Shown here: one piece after another, positions 45,928 through 55,524 of the stretch
Layout: each line of letters begins with the position of its first letter
Numbering within the stretch: position 1 is the first letter of the stretch
Assembly (NCBI RefSeq): GCF_016918565.1
Contig: NZ_JAFFQD010000009.1
Span: 57,239 to 121,238, forward strand
From: Desulfogranum marinum
Lineage (GTDB): Bacteria; Desulfobacterota; Desulfobulbia; Desulfobulbales; Desulfobulbaceae
Direction of reading: 5' to 3'
Length of the DNA stretch: 64,000 nucleotides
Position numbers and translations under genes: made by a program
The notes under the pieces: model-generated
Databases searched by the model: none
Told to the model about the DNA's origin: nothing
What the model saw: only the letters and a program-made list of their open reading frames with translations

Positions 45928-47436
45928 TTATTTGGAGTATGAGGAGTTATCACTCATACCCTTCCGTGTATCCATGTTGAGTCGACCTTCTGCAGCTGCC
46001 TTCTTATTCCATTCTTGCAGCAGTGAGGCTTTGAAAGCCAACTTTTCGTCCACAAGCTTTTGTAAGGGCACACCAGCTATTTCTTGGGCCTTTTCTTTGG
46101 TTGAAAAATCGGGCGCGACGTAATCAAATACATCATGCTTGGCCAATACCATGGTCAGTTTTAATCTTGCCTGTTGGGCCTTCTCATTTGCGACACTCAG
46201 CAGTCTCAAGGTTTCTTCCGGTGCATGGTAAAAAGAACCGTGACTTGCAATCGAATAATCCCACAGCCATTGTCCGGATCGGATAAGTTCGAGGCTTTCA
46301 GTCATCTCCTCTTCAGTGGCCCCTGATTCCCACGCCTTGCCTGCTTCAAGGTGTGCTTTTCCAAGGTTATCCATGGCAATGTCCATAAGCTGATCTTTTC
46401 TATCAAGCTTTCGTTTTACCAGCGATTTAAATTCCTCTTCCGATTCTTTATGACAGTTAAGGCATGTGTTTGCGATGTTATCCAGAGGATTGCCGATATG
46501 ATGATCGGAGTATTTCACTGAACCTTCCTGCTTGTATGGCATATGGCAATCAGCACATGCAACGTCTCGTCGGGCATGTATGCCGGTTTTATATAACTCA
46601 TAACCAGGATGCTGTGCCTTCAACATTGGAGCTTTGCTAATTTTATGCGTCCAGTCTGAAAATCCATAATTGTTGTAGTAGATCTCCATTGACTCGCCAC
46701 TTAAACCTTCTGCCCAGGGAAGGGTGACAACTTTAGCAACTTGTTCCTTGCCGTCTTTGTCAGTATATTCTGTCGTTTTAAAATAATATTCGACATGGCA
46801 CTGAGCACATACCAGCGAACGCATATCCTGGTGGGTGATATCTGCAAGATTGGTTCCACTGGCTTCTAACGCGCGTTTAAGGTATGGACGCGAAATTGCC
46901 AGATTTGCAGTTTGGCTGTCATGACAATCGGCACAACCAATAGGATTAACGATCTGGTCACCAAGCCGAGCCCATTTTCCAGTAAAAAATTCATTTTCTC
47001 CTTGTTCTTCCATAACTCGGGGAACATCAGGTGATTTACATGTCCAACAGGCTGTGGGCATCGGTCCTGTAGCAGGTCCAACCGGAGCCCCTGTGCGCAG
47101 TGTATTAATATTACTTTGCAGCGCATAAAAATGTCCCCTGGGAGCATTGTAATCTTTTGCAAATCCATAGCCAGCCCACAGCACAGCCAGCTGGGGTTTT
47201 TTGGCCAGCATATCATCGATTTTATCGTTTTTTCGGGTCTGTTTCCAGGAGTCATACTGTCGTGGAAAATATTTAGCCCAAACCTCGTTTTTACTCTCGA
47301 TGCCTTCCGCCTTCACAACAGGACTGGTAGTGAGTTCTTTTCTTTCGGCTTGCTTGCCGTTTATAGAGTTTGCCATAAACCCCATGGCAATTATTGCTGT
47401 AACAGATCCGCCTAATAGTAGTTTAAACTTGTTCAC
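45928..47436 (-). CDS. nrfA: Ammonia-forming cytochrome c nitrite reductase, NrfA
   Basis: A 502-residue periplasmic pentaheme enzyme that reduces nitrite to ammonia with six electrons. It has an N-terminal signal/anchor (about 5-25). The catalytic heme has the special CxxCK motif (CWTCK), and four CxxCH motifs follow: CADCH, CAQCH, CADCH and CLNCH. The calcium/active-site segment CAQCHVEYYF and the late ADCHMPY region are typical. I favour the GTG at 47436, which has GGAGG 5 bp upstream; an ATG at 47439 and GTG at 47448 are in frame. It follows nrfH and forms the NrfHA complex. Confidence 0.95.
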   Translation of the reverse strand: MNKFKLLLGGSVTAIIAMGFMANSINGKQAERKELTTSPVVKAEGIESKNEVWAKYFPRQYDSWKQTRKNDKIDDMLAKKPQLAVLWAGYGFAKDYNAPRGHFYALQSNINTLRTGAPVGPATGPMPTACWTCKSPDVPRVMEEQGENEFFTGKWARLGDQIVNPIGCADCHDSQTANLAISRPYLKRALEASGTNLADITHQDMRSLVCAQCHVEYYFKTTEYTDKDGKEQVAKVVTLPWAEGLSGESMEIYYNNYGFSDWTHKISKAPMLKAQHPGYELYKTGIHARRDVACADCHMPYKQEGSVKYSDHHIGNPLDNIANTCLNCHKESEEEFKSLVKRKLDRKDQLMDIAMDNLGKAHLEAGKAWESGATEEEMTESLELIRSGQWLWDYSIASHGSFYHAPEETLRLLSVANEKAQQARLKLTMVLAKHDVFDYVAPDFSTKEKAQEIAGVPLQKLVDEKLAFKASLLQEWNKKAAAEGRLNMDTRKGMSDNSSYSK

Positions 47437-47451
47437 CATCTCCTCCACGAA

Positions 47452-47979
47452 TTAAAGTTCTCGAACCCCAAGATTGTTGGGAGTTGTTGATAAGCTTCTT
47501 ACCTTGCCATGGGGTACCTCTCGATGGCACTCCCAGCATTTTCTCACCGTTCCGGTAGTACCATTAAAATCATGAAATCGATCGCTGTTGGAAACAATCG
47601 TTTCTGCAAGTTTTGCATGGCAGGACAAACAATTCGCCTGAACGCGATTTGCACCATCTTCACTTATCTGAATATTGTTTTGATAGGTGTTGAGGGTAAA
47701 GGCAACAGAGTGATTCCAGCCGTCCCTGGCCTTAGCCATATACTTACCGACAAACGAATGAGTAGGAAGATGGCATTCGACACAGCTGGCAACTCTGCGA
47801 TGAGAATTGTGCTGCCATGTGGCGTACTGGGTATTCATCACGTGACAGTTGATACAGGCAAGGGGGTCTTTCGACAGGTAAGAGAGGGCTTTGGATGCGT
47901 GTACCATATATCCCAGCATTACAACAGCTATGATAAAGGTAACGACTGAACTGAATGCAAGTAATCTACCTGTTTTCAT
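47452..47979 (-). CDS. nrfH: Cytochrome c nitrite reductase small subunit, NrfH
   Basis: A 175-residue tetraheme quinol dehydrogenase of the NapC/NirT family that passes electrons from menaquinol to NrfA. One N-terminal membrane helix (about 7-27, AFSSVVTFIIAVVMLGYMVH) anchors it in the inner membrane. Four heme sites are CINCH, CVECH, CLSCH and CWECH. It precedes nrfA by about 15 bp. The gene order nrfH then nrfA is usual for delta- and epsilon-type bacteria. Confidence 0.95.
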   Translation of the reverse strand: MKTGRLLAFSSVVTFIIAVVMLGYMVHASKALSYLSKDPLACINCHVMNTQYATWQHNSHRRVASCVECHLPTHSFVGKYMAKARDGWNHSVAFTLNTYQNNIQISEDGANRVQANCLSCHAKLAETIVSNSDRFHDFNGTTGTVRKCWECHREVPHGKVRSLSTTPNNLGVREL

Positions 47980-48006
47980 ATATGAGATCCCAATGAGTTC
48001 AGTGAT

Positions 48007-48075
48007 TTAACCAATCACAAAAAGAAAGAAAAACACGATATATGAACCTCCTCACGTTTCAGGTTCTTGCACCAT
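48007..48075 (-). promoter_or_regulatory. nrfH leader with two mini-ORFs
   Basis: Upstream of nrfH, the minus strand has a near-perfect ribosome site AAGGAGGTGAT followed by ATG and a 7-codon ORF encoding MVQEPET (48075 to 48052). A second site GAGGAGG overlaps its stop region and could start a 9-codon ORF at GTG (48036), encoding MFFFLFVIG. nrfH itself has only a weak ribosome site. Such spacing resembles a translated leader, but no attenuator hairpin is obvious. Confidence 0.45.
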
Positions 48076-49432
48076 GATATCACCTCCTTAAAGTGTTGAT
48101 TGATAATTGCATTCATCGCAAAATCGTAACTACGTACAGGTATTAGGTATAATAAATCAGAGAGTTACCAACCCGGTGAGTAGTTACGTAAAATTTTACA
48201 ATGAAATCCAAGCACTCAAGACGATTTCTTATATGAACAAATACGGTATGAATTTCTACAAGCTTTTTAAATTAAGGCTGACAGTTAGGAGCGCAAGAGA
48301 TACCAGAATCCCCTACTTCTAATCCTATATTAAGATACATTATTAACATGATCAGGAACAAATGCCAAATGTGTTAACGAAAAATCACATTTTATGGGAA
48401 TCTTGAATCACCAGCAATGTAGTGCCTGGTCAGGCAAGCCATGGACTCGAGGCATGCGATACATTTTACTACAGCCCTATATCTCATGGTGGAGTCTGCA
48501 CTTAAGTGTGAGTATTATTTCCTCGACAATCACACAAAGTCAGGCAAAAAGGTTCAAGCCGACATACTCCTATCAACCCCAGCGTTGCATAACACCGCAA
48601 TAAAGGAAAATTAGAAAACCTCTGCATCACTTTGAGGAGAAGAAACGCAGAGGTAGACGTTATCGTGCCTGTGTTGGCAACCTTTTCATTTGAAAATATA
48701 TATGCTTGTTTTCAATCGATTATTAAGGATACTATACTCATGCTACTAATAGAGGTAAAATCTACGTTGTTACTGTTTGGAAAATAGAAACTTTGAACTA
48801 CATAATCAGGAAAAAAGTACTGACACTAATTCCTAACACATAGTCTATTTCCCCTATTGTCCCTTTTTTGATCAACAAATTTCGCTCCAGAAATAATCAA
48901 GTCCTGAACCAATAGGAAAGTACTATGTTGCAAGGGAAAAAACAAATATGGAACAAGCTTGTCGGTGACATTATCGAATAGATACAGGAATTAGTGTTAA
49001 CCAGGGGGAAAGGTAGGAAGTTGGTATCTTGGACTTGGCAATGTTAAGTCCAAGGATCAGTTGCTGAACTCACCTGTTCAGGAAAAAGGTTAACTCGTAG
49101 ATATTGTGTTCAATCTATGCCTTGCCAGCGCAAATATATAGTTACGTCGTAACCTGCGATGGCTCGCTGATTTGCAGAAGTGGACCAGGTTTATTGGATA
49201 AAATTGCGGCAGAATGTATTTTCTTTTTTATTTATTAGCTCAGCTGACAATCACGTGAAGGACATTTTTATACGCAGACTGGTACTTCTAAGCGTCTGAC
49301 CTTGTAAACAAGAGTAAATTTTAATTTTACACTGTTAGTGATTTCAGGAAATACCACAATAAACGAGACAAGCTTCACCTGTGGGCTTTTTCCATTTCTC
49401 CATGAAACAGCCAAGATTGAATGAATAAAGAC
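48076..49432. other. Long region without a recognisable gene
   Basis: About 1.36 kb with frequent stops in all frames. It contains the nrfHA promoter side. A perfect inverted repeat CTTGGACTT/AAGTCCAAG (49028-49054, loop 9 nt) is the clearest structure. Short open stretches near 48930-49200 look like possible decayed coding sequence but match nothing I recognise. No tRNA-like or IS-end signature was seen. Confidence 0.5.
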
Positions 49433-50080
49433 CTACCGGTGATAATGCATAATTTTCCCACTTGCCTCTTTCTTCAAAATGTCACGACAGATCTGCGTTT
49501 TACTGATGGAATAACCGAAATTAGTCATTTTTTTACTAAAACCGGCAGATTGTCCCCTTCCCGGATCAACAATTATCACATCGCAGTTTATTTTAGAGTG
49601 CTGATCAATAAAATGTGACAACTCTGCGGAATGGCCTTTTTCATACAAGAGGTCACTTCCTATAATAAGATCAAATGTCCCAAGGCTGGTATTTGTATCC
49701 CCCCAAGCAGTACGTATGAATGGAATATCCGGGCCGTTGTTGAGTCTTGTGTTTTCGTGAAGAAATGCTTCTGCTTCCGGGTGATAGTCAGTAGATGTAA
49801 TATCAGCCAAACGATGATTAAGAACAAGACTGGCAAGACCAATACCGCAACCTACTTCCAATATCCGAAGCCCCTCAATTTTATAATCAAACATTAGATG
49901 TGCAAGCACTTCTGAAGACGCCCAAACTATCCCAAACAGTGGCCAGGTTGCAGAAGATATCCCCAGCCTTGATGCAATCCCATCCGGGTCCGAATATTGT
50001 TGATTATCCCATAACGTTCTGACATGAATATCAACATCCTCAATCTCAATAGTTTGATAACGAATTCGCAACGGGGGCAT
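49433..50080 (-). CDS. SAM-dependent methyltransferase (lysine methyltransferase-like)
   Basis: A 215-residue class I methyltransferase. The SAM-binding motif is LEVGCGIGLASLVL, with an acidic loop DYHPEA and the post-motif IIGSDLLYE, the pattern seen in the methyltransferase-16 group that modifies protein lysines. I chose the ATG at 50080 (MPPLRIRYQTIEIEDV) because AAAAGG lies at good spacing. A longer frame from 50215 runs into the 3' end of the RelA/SpoT pseudogene. Substrate unknown. It is the last gene of the run starting at 56394. Confidence 0.8.
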   Translation of the reverse strand: MPPLRIRYQTIEIEDVDIHVRTLWDNQQYSDPDGIASRLGISSATWPLFGIVWASSEVLAHLMFDYKIEGLRILEVGCGIGLASLVLNHRLADITSTDYHPEAEAFLHENTRLNNGPDIPFIRTAWGDTNTSLGTFDLIIGSDLLYEKGHSAELSHFIDQHSKINCDVIIVDPGRGQSAGFSKKMTNFGYSISKTQICRDILKKEASGKIMHYHR

Positions 50081-50090
50081 ACAATACCTT

Positions 50091-51152
50091 TTAGTTGATG
50101 ATGGGGTGTGAAAACAATGAACCCTGATCAACTGGACGGATTTTTTTCTTGAGCCAATTCTCAAAAATGTTCCTTTGGTTGTCATATAAAATATGTGCAA
50201 ATGACGACTTGTCACAGAAATACTTGATATGCCCGATAATTGTATAGAGGGTCAGAGTATGTTTCCCATCAAGGAGCTTTTGGTATCCCTTTATTGTTTC
50301 AATATTATCTCGGACCATTTTTTTAAAAGAGCCGTTGGTGATCTACTTCATTTTCACGATTTCATCGACCAGCGTATCAATCTTGTGTGAGGCCAAACGG
50401 GTTCCAGGGCAATAGGTCTCAGAAATTTTAGCGAAATGGAATGCATTCAGCACTTCACTTTTGGCATCCGTACTCTTTGATTTTTCCTTTATTATCTGTT
50501 CGAGCTTCTCTGTTTCTTCCTGAATACTGTAAAATTCACGATCCGCTGTTTCAAAAAGCGCTGCCAGGCTCTTAATTCGCCTTTGCAGCCCGTGAGGAAT
50601 CGATTTTTTTATATTTTATTTTATGATCAAGAACGGACCACGCATTCTGTATAAGGTTTGAACCTGAACCTCGAAAACGATGTCTTTATATCTGCTGTAT
50701 TCAGGCATTGCTTCCCGTGCCTCATCAAGCTTCATATCAAGATGCAGCCCTTTGTAATCAAAAATGTTTTCTGTCTGCTCAATGAGCTGAGATTTATCGG
50801 TAGAATCAATTAAATAGAGATTGTCCCGAAGAATATCTCCGACTTCTTAAATGTTTTTTTCATACAGGCAGATGATCCGAACACCTATCAGGTCGGTGAT
50901 ATAATCTTTTATCTCATATGCTTTTTTCCCTTTCTCAAGTTCCGACTGGTATTTTCCAGAAAACTTTTTAATGTCTTCTTTTCGGTCTTTTAGGCGTGAC
51001 GTGACCGTGGCCCCCGACAATTCCGGGGAGGTTGCCAGGAGTGATTGTATAAGTGTTGATAAGGATGATTCGGCGTTGCGTAGTAACTCGAAATTGTCAT
51101 TGACGTAATCGAGTAAGGTCTGTTTTTCTTTTTCGAAATTTGATGATGCCAT
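50091..51152 (-). pseudogene. Broken RelA/SpoT-domain (ppGpp synthetase-like) gene
   Basis: The minus strand encodes consecutive pieces of one protein in shifting frames. The N-terminal 101 residues end in KDYITDLIGVRIICLYEKNI at a TAA (50847-50849), with the same frame continuing EVGDILRDNLYLIDSTDK. A frameshift near 50650 separates VFEVQVQTLY from QNAWSVLDHKIKYKK. Another shift in an A-run near 50605 precedes SIPHGLQRRIKSLAALFETA. An in-frame TAG lies at 50343-50345, before a last stretch of 75 residues. TDLIGVRI and EVQVQT...W...DHK are RelA/SpoT nucleotidyltransferase signatures. With at least four lesions it cannot make a full protein. Confidence 0.85.
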
Positions 51153-51334
51153 TATGGTGTGGTTTTACTTTTGTCTGCTTGAGAAAGGTCCACATTTGGT
51201 GCGAAGGTCGTTTCAAATGAATATTTTCTTCTCTGAACCAGAGTTTTTTCGCAGCTGTCTCAGAGTATGCTTTGTGTGATTGTTTTGGATAGACATTGTG
51301 AAGATCAGCCTATTCCCTTTTATTGGTGATGAAA

Positions 51335-52189
51335 TTAAAAAACTGTTTCCTCTGTGAAATGCATGTGACCATGCTTGAGATGAATCCTGATTAAAACGAG
51401 TTTCATATCGTCCATTCCAAGATTTTTATAGTAGAGGAACATATTATCATTGTTTTCAATATTGCTTGATGAAAGAGTACCGCACATGAAATGGTTAAAA
51501 GAGTGGCCCTGATACAAATCAGTGGTGTGCATTAATTCAAGATCATGTGTATGCCCGCAGAAGACGAACTCGATTTTATGGTGGTGAACAAAATCAATCA
51601 AAACGGCTGAATTTTTCAAAGGGCATTCATCCGTACCCAATATCGAATAGTGTGTCAGCAGAAGTGCCAAGTCATGGCTGGTTTGGTTAATCCTTTCTGA
51701 TACTGCGTTCAGCACCTCTTGTTCTACAAATCCGTCATCACAATATAGTTCATTGGAATCTATACTGATCAACAGTACCGCCATTCCTTTTATCTTAATT
51801 AGCTGAACGAAATTTACATCAGTGAAGTGATCATCCACTCTGGTGATGTTCTGCTTGAGAAAGAGGTGCTTTTTACGGGTTGTACCAGATTCAAATATTC
51901 GAATAATTTTTCTATCAGAGATATATTTACGAAAAAGTTCATGTAAACGCATATTTCTTTTGTCATGATTGCCAAGGGTAGAAATGACGTGTTCACATTT
52001 GATGGCATCAAGAAACTTGCCCGCTTTTGCATATTCATCTTCAAGCCCGTCTGTCGTGTTGTCACCGGTGTTTATTACGATATCGGCATCGTAGGAGTTG
52101 ATTTTTTTCAACAGGACATCATCGTCACCAAGCCAATGACGAGGCCCGAAATGAAGATCCGAAATATGGAGAATGTTCATGTTTGTCAC
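51335..52189 (-). CDS. Calcineurin-like metallophosphoesterase
   Basis: A 284-residue cytoplasmic phosphoesterase with all metal-site motifs: D11-x-H13 (ISDLHFG), GDNT (Asp43), GNHD (74-76) and, near residue 200, FCGHTHD. It should hydrolyse a phosphodiester or phosphomonoester with two metal ions. I favour the GTG at 52189, which has AAAGG just upstream; the ATG at 52180 gives a 281-residue form. It follows the small basic protein and ATP-grasp genes, so it may trim a nucleotide or phosphate group in the same pathway (inference). Confidence 0.88.
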   Translation of the reverse strand: MTNMNILHISDLHFGPRHWLGDDDVLLKKINSYDADIVINTGDNTTDGLEDEYAKAGKFLDAIKCEHVISTLGNHDKRNMRLHELFRKYISDRKIIRIFESGTTRKKHLFLKQNITRVDDHFTDVNFVQLIKIKGMAVLLISIDSNELYCDDGFVEQEVLNAVSERINQTSHDLALLLTHYSILGTDECPLKNSAVLIDFVHHHKIEFVFCGHTHDLELMHTTDLYQGHSFNHFMCGTLSSSNIENNDNMFLYYKNLGMDDMKLVLIRIHLKHGHMHFTEETVF

Positions 52190-52278
52190 GTTGCCTTTTG
52201 TATTGAATTGTCAACCGGCACTAAGAGAACTGCTACAGGCGACGAGCCATTAAAAAGAGTTATAGATTGGATGGTTTT

Positions 52279-52407
52279 TTAAGTATTCGCGTTTTTAAGA
52301 ATACTCACATTTGCTTCTTTTTTAGCCTTCTTGGCTGCCTTTTTTTCTTTTGGGCTCAGGGCTGCTTTTTTCTTTTCCTCTCTGTTGCTTTTACGTTCTT
52401 TTGCCAT
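52279..52407 (-). CDS. Small Lys-rich protein
   Basis: A 42-residue, strongly basic protein beginning MAKERKSNREEKKKAALSPK, with KEKKAAKKAKKE near its end. The ATG at 52407 has a good ribosome site (CCGGAG, 7 bp upstream). A longer frame to 52524 would overlap the ATP-grasp gene. Short proteins of this MAK-SNRE-KKPK style are widespread in proteobacteria and are of unknown function; nucleic-acid or ribosome association is possible from charge alone. Confidence 0.6.
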   Translation of the reverse strand: MAKERKSNREEKKKAALSPKEKKAAKKAKKEANVSILKNANT

Positions 52408-52474
52408 TGTTTTGCTCCGGATAAGTGTGGATGTTTCTGGTGCTGTGGGTACAACGCTACGCTTGGATTCCTCG

Positions 52475-53761
52475 TCAGGCTCTTTTGATACCAATTTTAC
52501 GAAGGGAATCTTCAAGGTGCACAAGGTGATTGTAATCTTCGCTTAGTAGAATGATAGCAAAGCAACCATTTGATTCTATCGTATCGCAGTTGTATGGAAA
52601 AACCGAGTTCCGCTTATTGCCATCAAAGAGTAGTGGACCAAGCATTTCGGTGAGTTCAGTAAAGGAACAGGGGTTGATTGTAATCTTGATAAATTTCCAG
52701 CATGCAATGGAGAAGTGGATTTTTTCAAGTTGGTCAATGATGAGGCGAACAAATGTTGAACCGTTGAAACGGGCGTTATTTTCAACAGGAAAGATGCCCT
52801 CATCCGTCACAATATAATCGATGCCAAGTACGCCTGTATAACCAGATGCAGACATCTGTTCGACAACTGTAAGGGATGCATCCATTATATAATCAGAAAC
52901 CCATTTTGCTGGTGGTTGACAGCTCTGGGTACCGATATGGACCATACCGTTTTCACATATCTGATCGGCCAGCCCCAGATGATGAATGGTTCTGTTGGTA
53001 CCGATAGCCCATTGATCATTAGGAGTTGATACAACATCCAAAAATGGTTCGATGATTACTTTCATTTCACCGCTGGCAGCTATCTTGTTATACAGATTCA
53101 GGATATCATCTCCGGCCGTTCTGTATAACGACATGCCCGATTCTCCCAGCGTACCTCGTACTATAACCTCTTCATGTTCTGATAGTAGTTTGAGGATGAC
53201 ACGGCTCAAGTCGCAACCATTGTCGCTATTTTCTGGATCGATCTCAAAAGTGGTTCCCGCGACAACTGGTATTCCCAGCTCTTTACAGATTTTTTTGAAT
53301 TCGGCTTTTTCGTTGTATTTTAAAGTGGCTGCCTCGGTTGCGCCAAAAAGATCAGCACCTATAATTTGCGCGGCTTCCGCTTCCATCTTTCCCGAAAACC
53401 AGGGAACATATATCGGGTTCCTGCCTGTCTTTTCTATGCACTGGATTATCGGTTCAGGATTCTTGATAATGCATTGTGCTAGAGAGAATTCAGAAGACAG
53501 TTGATTGTAGGTAACAACGTTGTCAGGCCCTAGTCCTAAAGAACGAAGCCAGCTATAATATTCACGGTGCCGATCTCCACGGAGAACAACCAGGTCTGAC
53601 TTGGAGGCCGAAGGAAGGGCTCGATCACAGCTTGATCGGATGGAACCATCACGACGCGGAAACTGTGAGAAATTATCCGTCCCAAATACGACCAGTTCAT
53701 TGTCACTGTCCGATATGCATTCCCTCAGTCGAGGCTTAGGTATTCTCATCTCTGCATTCAT
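52475..53761 (-). CDS. ATP-grasp domain ligase
   Basis: A 428-residue protein with an N-terminal pre-ATP-grasp domain (about 1-130) and an ATP-grasp fold (about 135-345). Evidence: KAEFKKICKELGIPVVAGTTFE, the glycine loop VIVRGTLGESGMSLYR, GYTGVLGIDYIVTDEGIFPVENNARFNGS, which has the metal-binding E-x-N-x-R pattern. The family joins a carboxylate to an amine via an acyl phosphate, as in peptide or amino acid ligases. A C-terminal domain of about 80 residues is unassigned. It sits after the PssA-like gene in the same operon, so it may acylate a phospho-amine or lipid head group. Confidence 0.85.
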   Translation of the reverse strand: MNAEMRIPKPRLRECISDSDNELVVFGTDNFSQFPRRDGSIRSSCDRALPSASKSDLVVLRGDRHREYYSWLRSLGLGPDNVVTYNQLSSEFSLAQCIIKNPEPIIQCIEKTGRNPIYVPWFSGKMEAEAAQIIGADLFGATEAATLKYNEKAEFKKICKELGIPVVAGTTFEIDPENSDNGCDLSRVILKLLSEHEEVIVRGTLGESGMSLYRTAGDDILNLYNKIAASGEMKVIIEPFLDVVSTPNDQWAIGTNRTIHHLGLADQICENGMVHIGTQSCQPPAKWVSDYIMDASLTVVEQMSASGYTGVLGIDYIVTDEGIFPVENNARFNGSTFVRLIIDQLEKIHFSIACWKFIKITINPCSFTELTEMLGPLLFDGNKRNSVFPYNCDTIESNGCFAIILLSEDYNHLVHLEDSLRKIGIKRA

Positions 53762-53782
53762 AAAATTTCTTTGGTCACACCG

Positions 53783-54421
53783 TTAAAGGGTACACCACTG
53801 CCAGGAAAAGAGTATCGACATCAGTACTGTATAGCCGCTGAGGGCGAAGTACCACTTGCCTGTAAATTTGGGCGTTCTGATCGGTGCAACATTCAACACC
53901 GCCAAAAAAATGAGCACGATATAGAGTACAATCGAAAATGCTCCCTGACTCATCACCGGACTAAATAGAAAGACGACGGCCAGCAGGAGAACGTTATTGT
54001 CCAAGGCAAGGCCTAAGTAGGTCGATTTATCAACCAACCCAAAGACATTAAAATAACTCAGACGAATGACCCCGGTTGCAAGTATGAGAAAAGCACCGGG
54101 CAGGTACCAGGCACTGAAATGACCATAACTGAGCAGGAAAACTGCCGGGCAGACACCAAAACTGACAATATCAATAAGTGAGTCAAGTTGTGCCCCAAAT
54201 AACCCCTGTTCTTCAGTCCGGCCTTTCATTTTCCTGGCGATAATACCATCACTCCAGTCAAAAAAAACAGCCCAGATCATACCGATCATTGCTGCATGGA
54301 ATAGACCAAGTATAGAAAAATATATAGCAAGCAGGGTACAACAGAGGCCAATCAGTGAGCAGATATTTGGAAGATCTCCAGCGTAGGAGAGTATAGTTTT
54401 TTGCGATGTTTTCATACTCAC
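53783..54421 (-). CDS. CDP-alcohol phosphatidyltransferase, PssA-like
   Basis: A 212-residue membrane enzyme with about 6 helices. The catalytic motif is D56-x-x-D59-G60-x-x-A62-R63 ... G76-x3-D80-x3-D84. There are 12 residues between Arg and Gly instead of the usual 8, so a 4-residue insert. The following DIVSFGVCPAVFL is the PssA (phosphatidylserine synthase) signature, so it belongs to that branch. It moves a CMP-activated group onto an alcohol. Start GTG at 54421, directly after the PLP enzyme stop, or ATG at 54415. Operon context suggests a non-standard head group. Confidence 0.88.
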   Translation of the reverse strand: MSMKTSQKTILSYAGDLPNICSLIGLCCTLLAIYFSILGLFHAAMIGMIWAVFFDWSDGIIARKMKGRTEEQGLFGAQLDSLIDIVSFGVCPAVFLLSYGHFSAWYLPGAFLILATGVIRLSYFNVFGLVDKSTYLGLALDNNVLLLAVVFLFSPVMSQGAFSIVLYIVLIFLAVLNVAPIRTPKFTGKWYFALSGYTVLMSILFSWQWCTL

Positions 54422-55522
54422 CTAAACACGTTCAAGAACAGTCTGTAAGGCCAGTGTAAGTTCAAGGTTTTCCTTCTTGGTCCGACTGGCTATTCGGACA
54501 TAACGATCTGATTCAGGCAATGTTTTACCCTGACAGTGTTTTATGTATATATTGTGCTCGACAAATAACCTTTCAGTTGCCTCTGGAGCTGATGGTCCAC
54601 TATCCGGCAGCCGGCAAAAAATATAATTTGCAGTCGGCTTATAGACCACCATTCCCGGAATGAGCGAAAGGAGTGTATAAAATTCGTCTCGATCTTCCTG
54701 TACCTTCTCGCAACTCTTTTTGAATTGTTGTTTGTACTTCGGCGCCAGTCGCAGGAACTCTTCAGCAAACCCATTTATATTCCAAATATGGAGCCCTTGT
54801 TGGACCAGTGCCCGAAAATGTTTATTGGCGGTGAGAAGATAGCCTATTCGTATTCCGCAGATGCCATAGGCCTTGCTCATACTTTTTATAATCGCTAGGT
54901 TCTGGAAGTCCCCAACATCGTTTTCAAGGCTTTTACTCTCACCATTTTCCGCAAAATCGATGAAAGATTCATCGACTATGAGTATGCAATTATGCTCATC
55001 CAGGATTTTCAGTAGCCGAATCAGCTCTGCCTTAGGCACCAACAGTGATGTCGGATTATTCGGCGAAACAACTACAGCTATACGTGCACCCCTTCGAATA
55101 GCCTCCTCTGCAAACGAATCAACATCAAGCTGAAAGGACGGCGCTTGTAATGGGAATTCGATGACCTTTCCTTCTGGGGCAGCATTAACATATTCGTTAA
55201 ACGACGGGACCGGAACAATCATTTGTCGATTCATCCCGGCAATAATCTTAATCAGTTCTGCTGCTCCATTCCCTACCACGATTTGCTCAGGTGGCTGTTG
55301 AATCAACTGACCTGTCAGGTGCGCAAGCTCATTTTGGGCGACGGGGTAATTGAGGACCAGCTCATGGAGCTTTTCTGTACAATGGTTGAAAAAATCTTCA
55401 GGCGGAAAATAAAGGTTATAGAGATAGTTGTGATCAATAAAGTCATCACGCCAATATCCACCATGTTGACAGGAAACATCTTTGTAGCGTTCTTGAGCGG
55501 TAGGTGTTTTGTTGGGCATCAT
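54422..55522 (-). CDS. PLP-dependent HisC/CobD-like enzyme
   Basis: A 366-residue fold-type I PLP enzyme resembling histidinol-phosphate aminotransferase and the threonine-phosphate decarboxylase CobD. PLP-site residues are visible: N156 (SPNNPTS), D184 (IVDESFIDF), K217 in SMSKAYG and R225 in GIRIGY; a C-terminal Arg lies in YVRIAS. It could transaminate or decarboxylate a phosphorylated or phosphonate amino acid. In FrbH (FR-900098 pathway) such a domain is fused to a nucleotidyltransferase and acts as a decarboxylase; here the nucleotidyltransferase gene is separate and only 2 bp upstream. Confidence 0.88.
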   Translation of the reverse strand: MMPNKTPTAQERYKDVSCQHGGYWRDDFIDHNYLYNLYFPPEDFFNHCTEKLHELVLNYPVAQNELAHLTGQLIQQPPEQIVVGNGAAELIKIIAGMNRQMIVPVPSFNEYVNAAPEGKVIEFPLQAPSFQLDVDSFAEEAIRRGARIAVVVSPNNPTSLLVPKAELIRLLKILDEHNCILIVDESFIDFAENGESKSLENDVGDFQNLAIIKSMSKAYGICGIRIGYLLTANKHFRALVQQGLHIWNINGFAEEFLRLAPKYKQQFKKSCEKVQEDRDEFYTLLSLIPGMVVYKPTANYIFCRLPDSGPSAPEATERLFVEHNIYIKHCQGKTLPESDRYVRIASRTKKENLELTLALQTVLERV

Positions 55523-55524
55523 TC

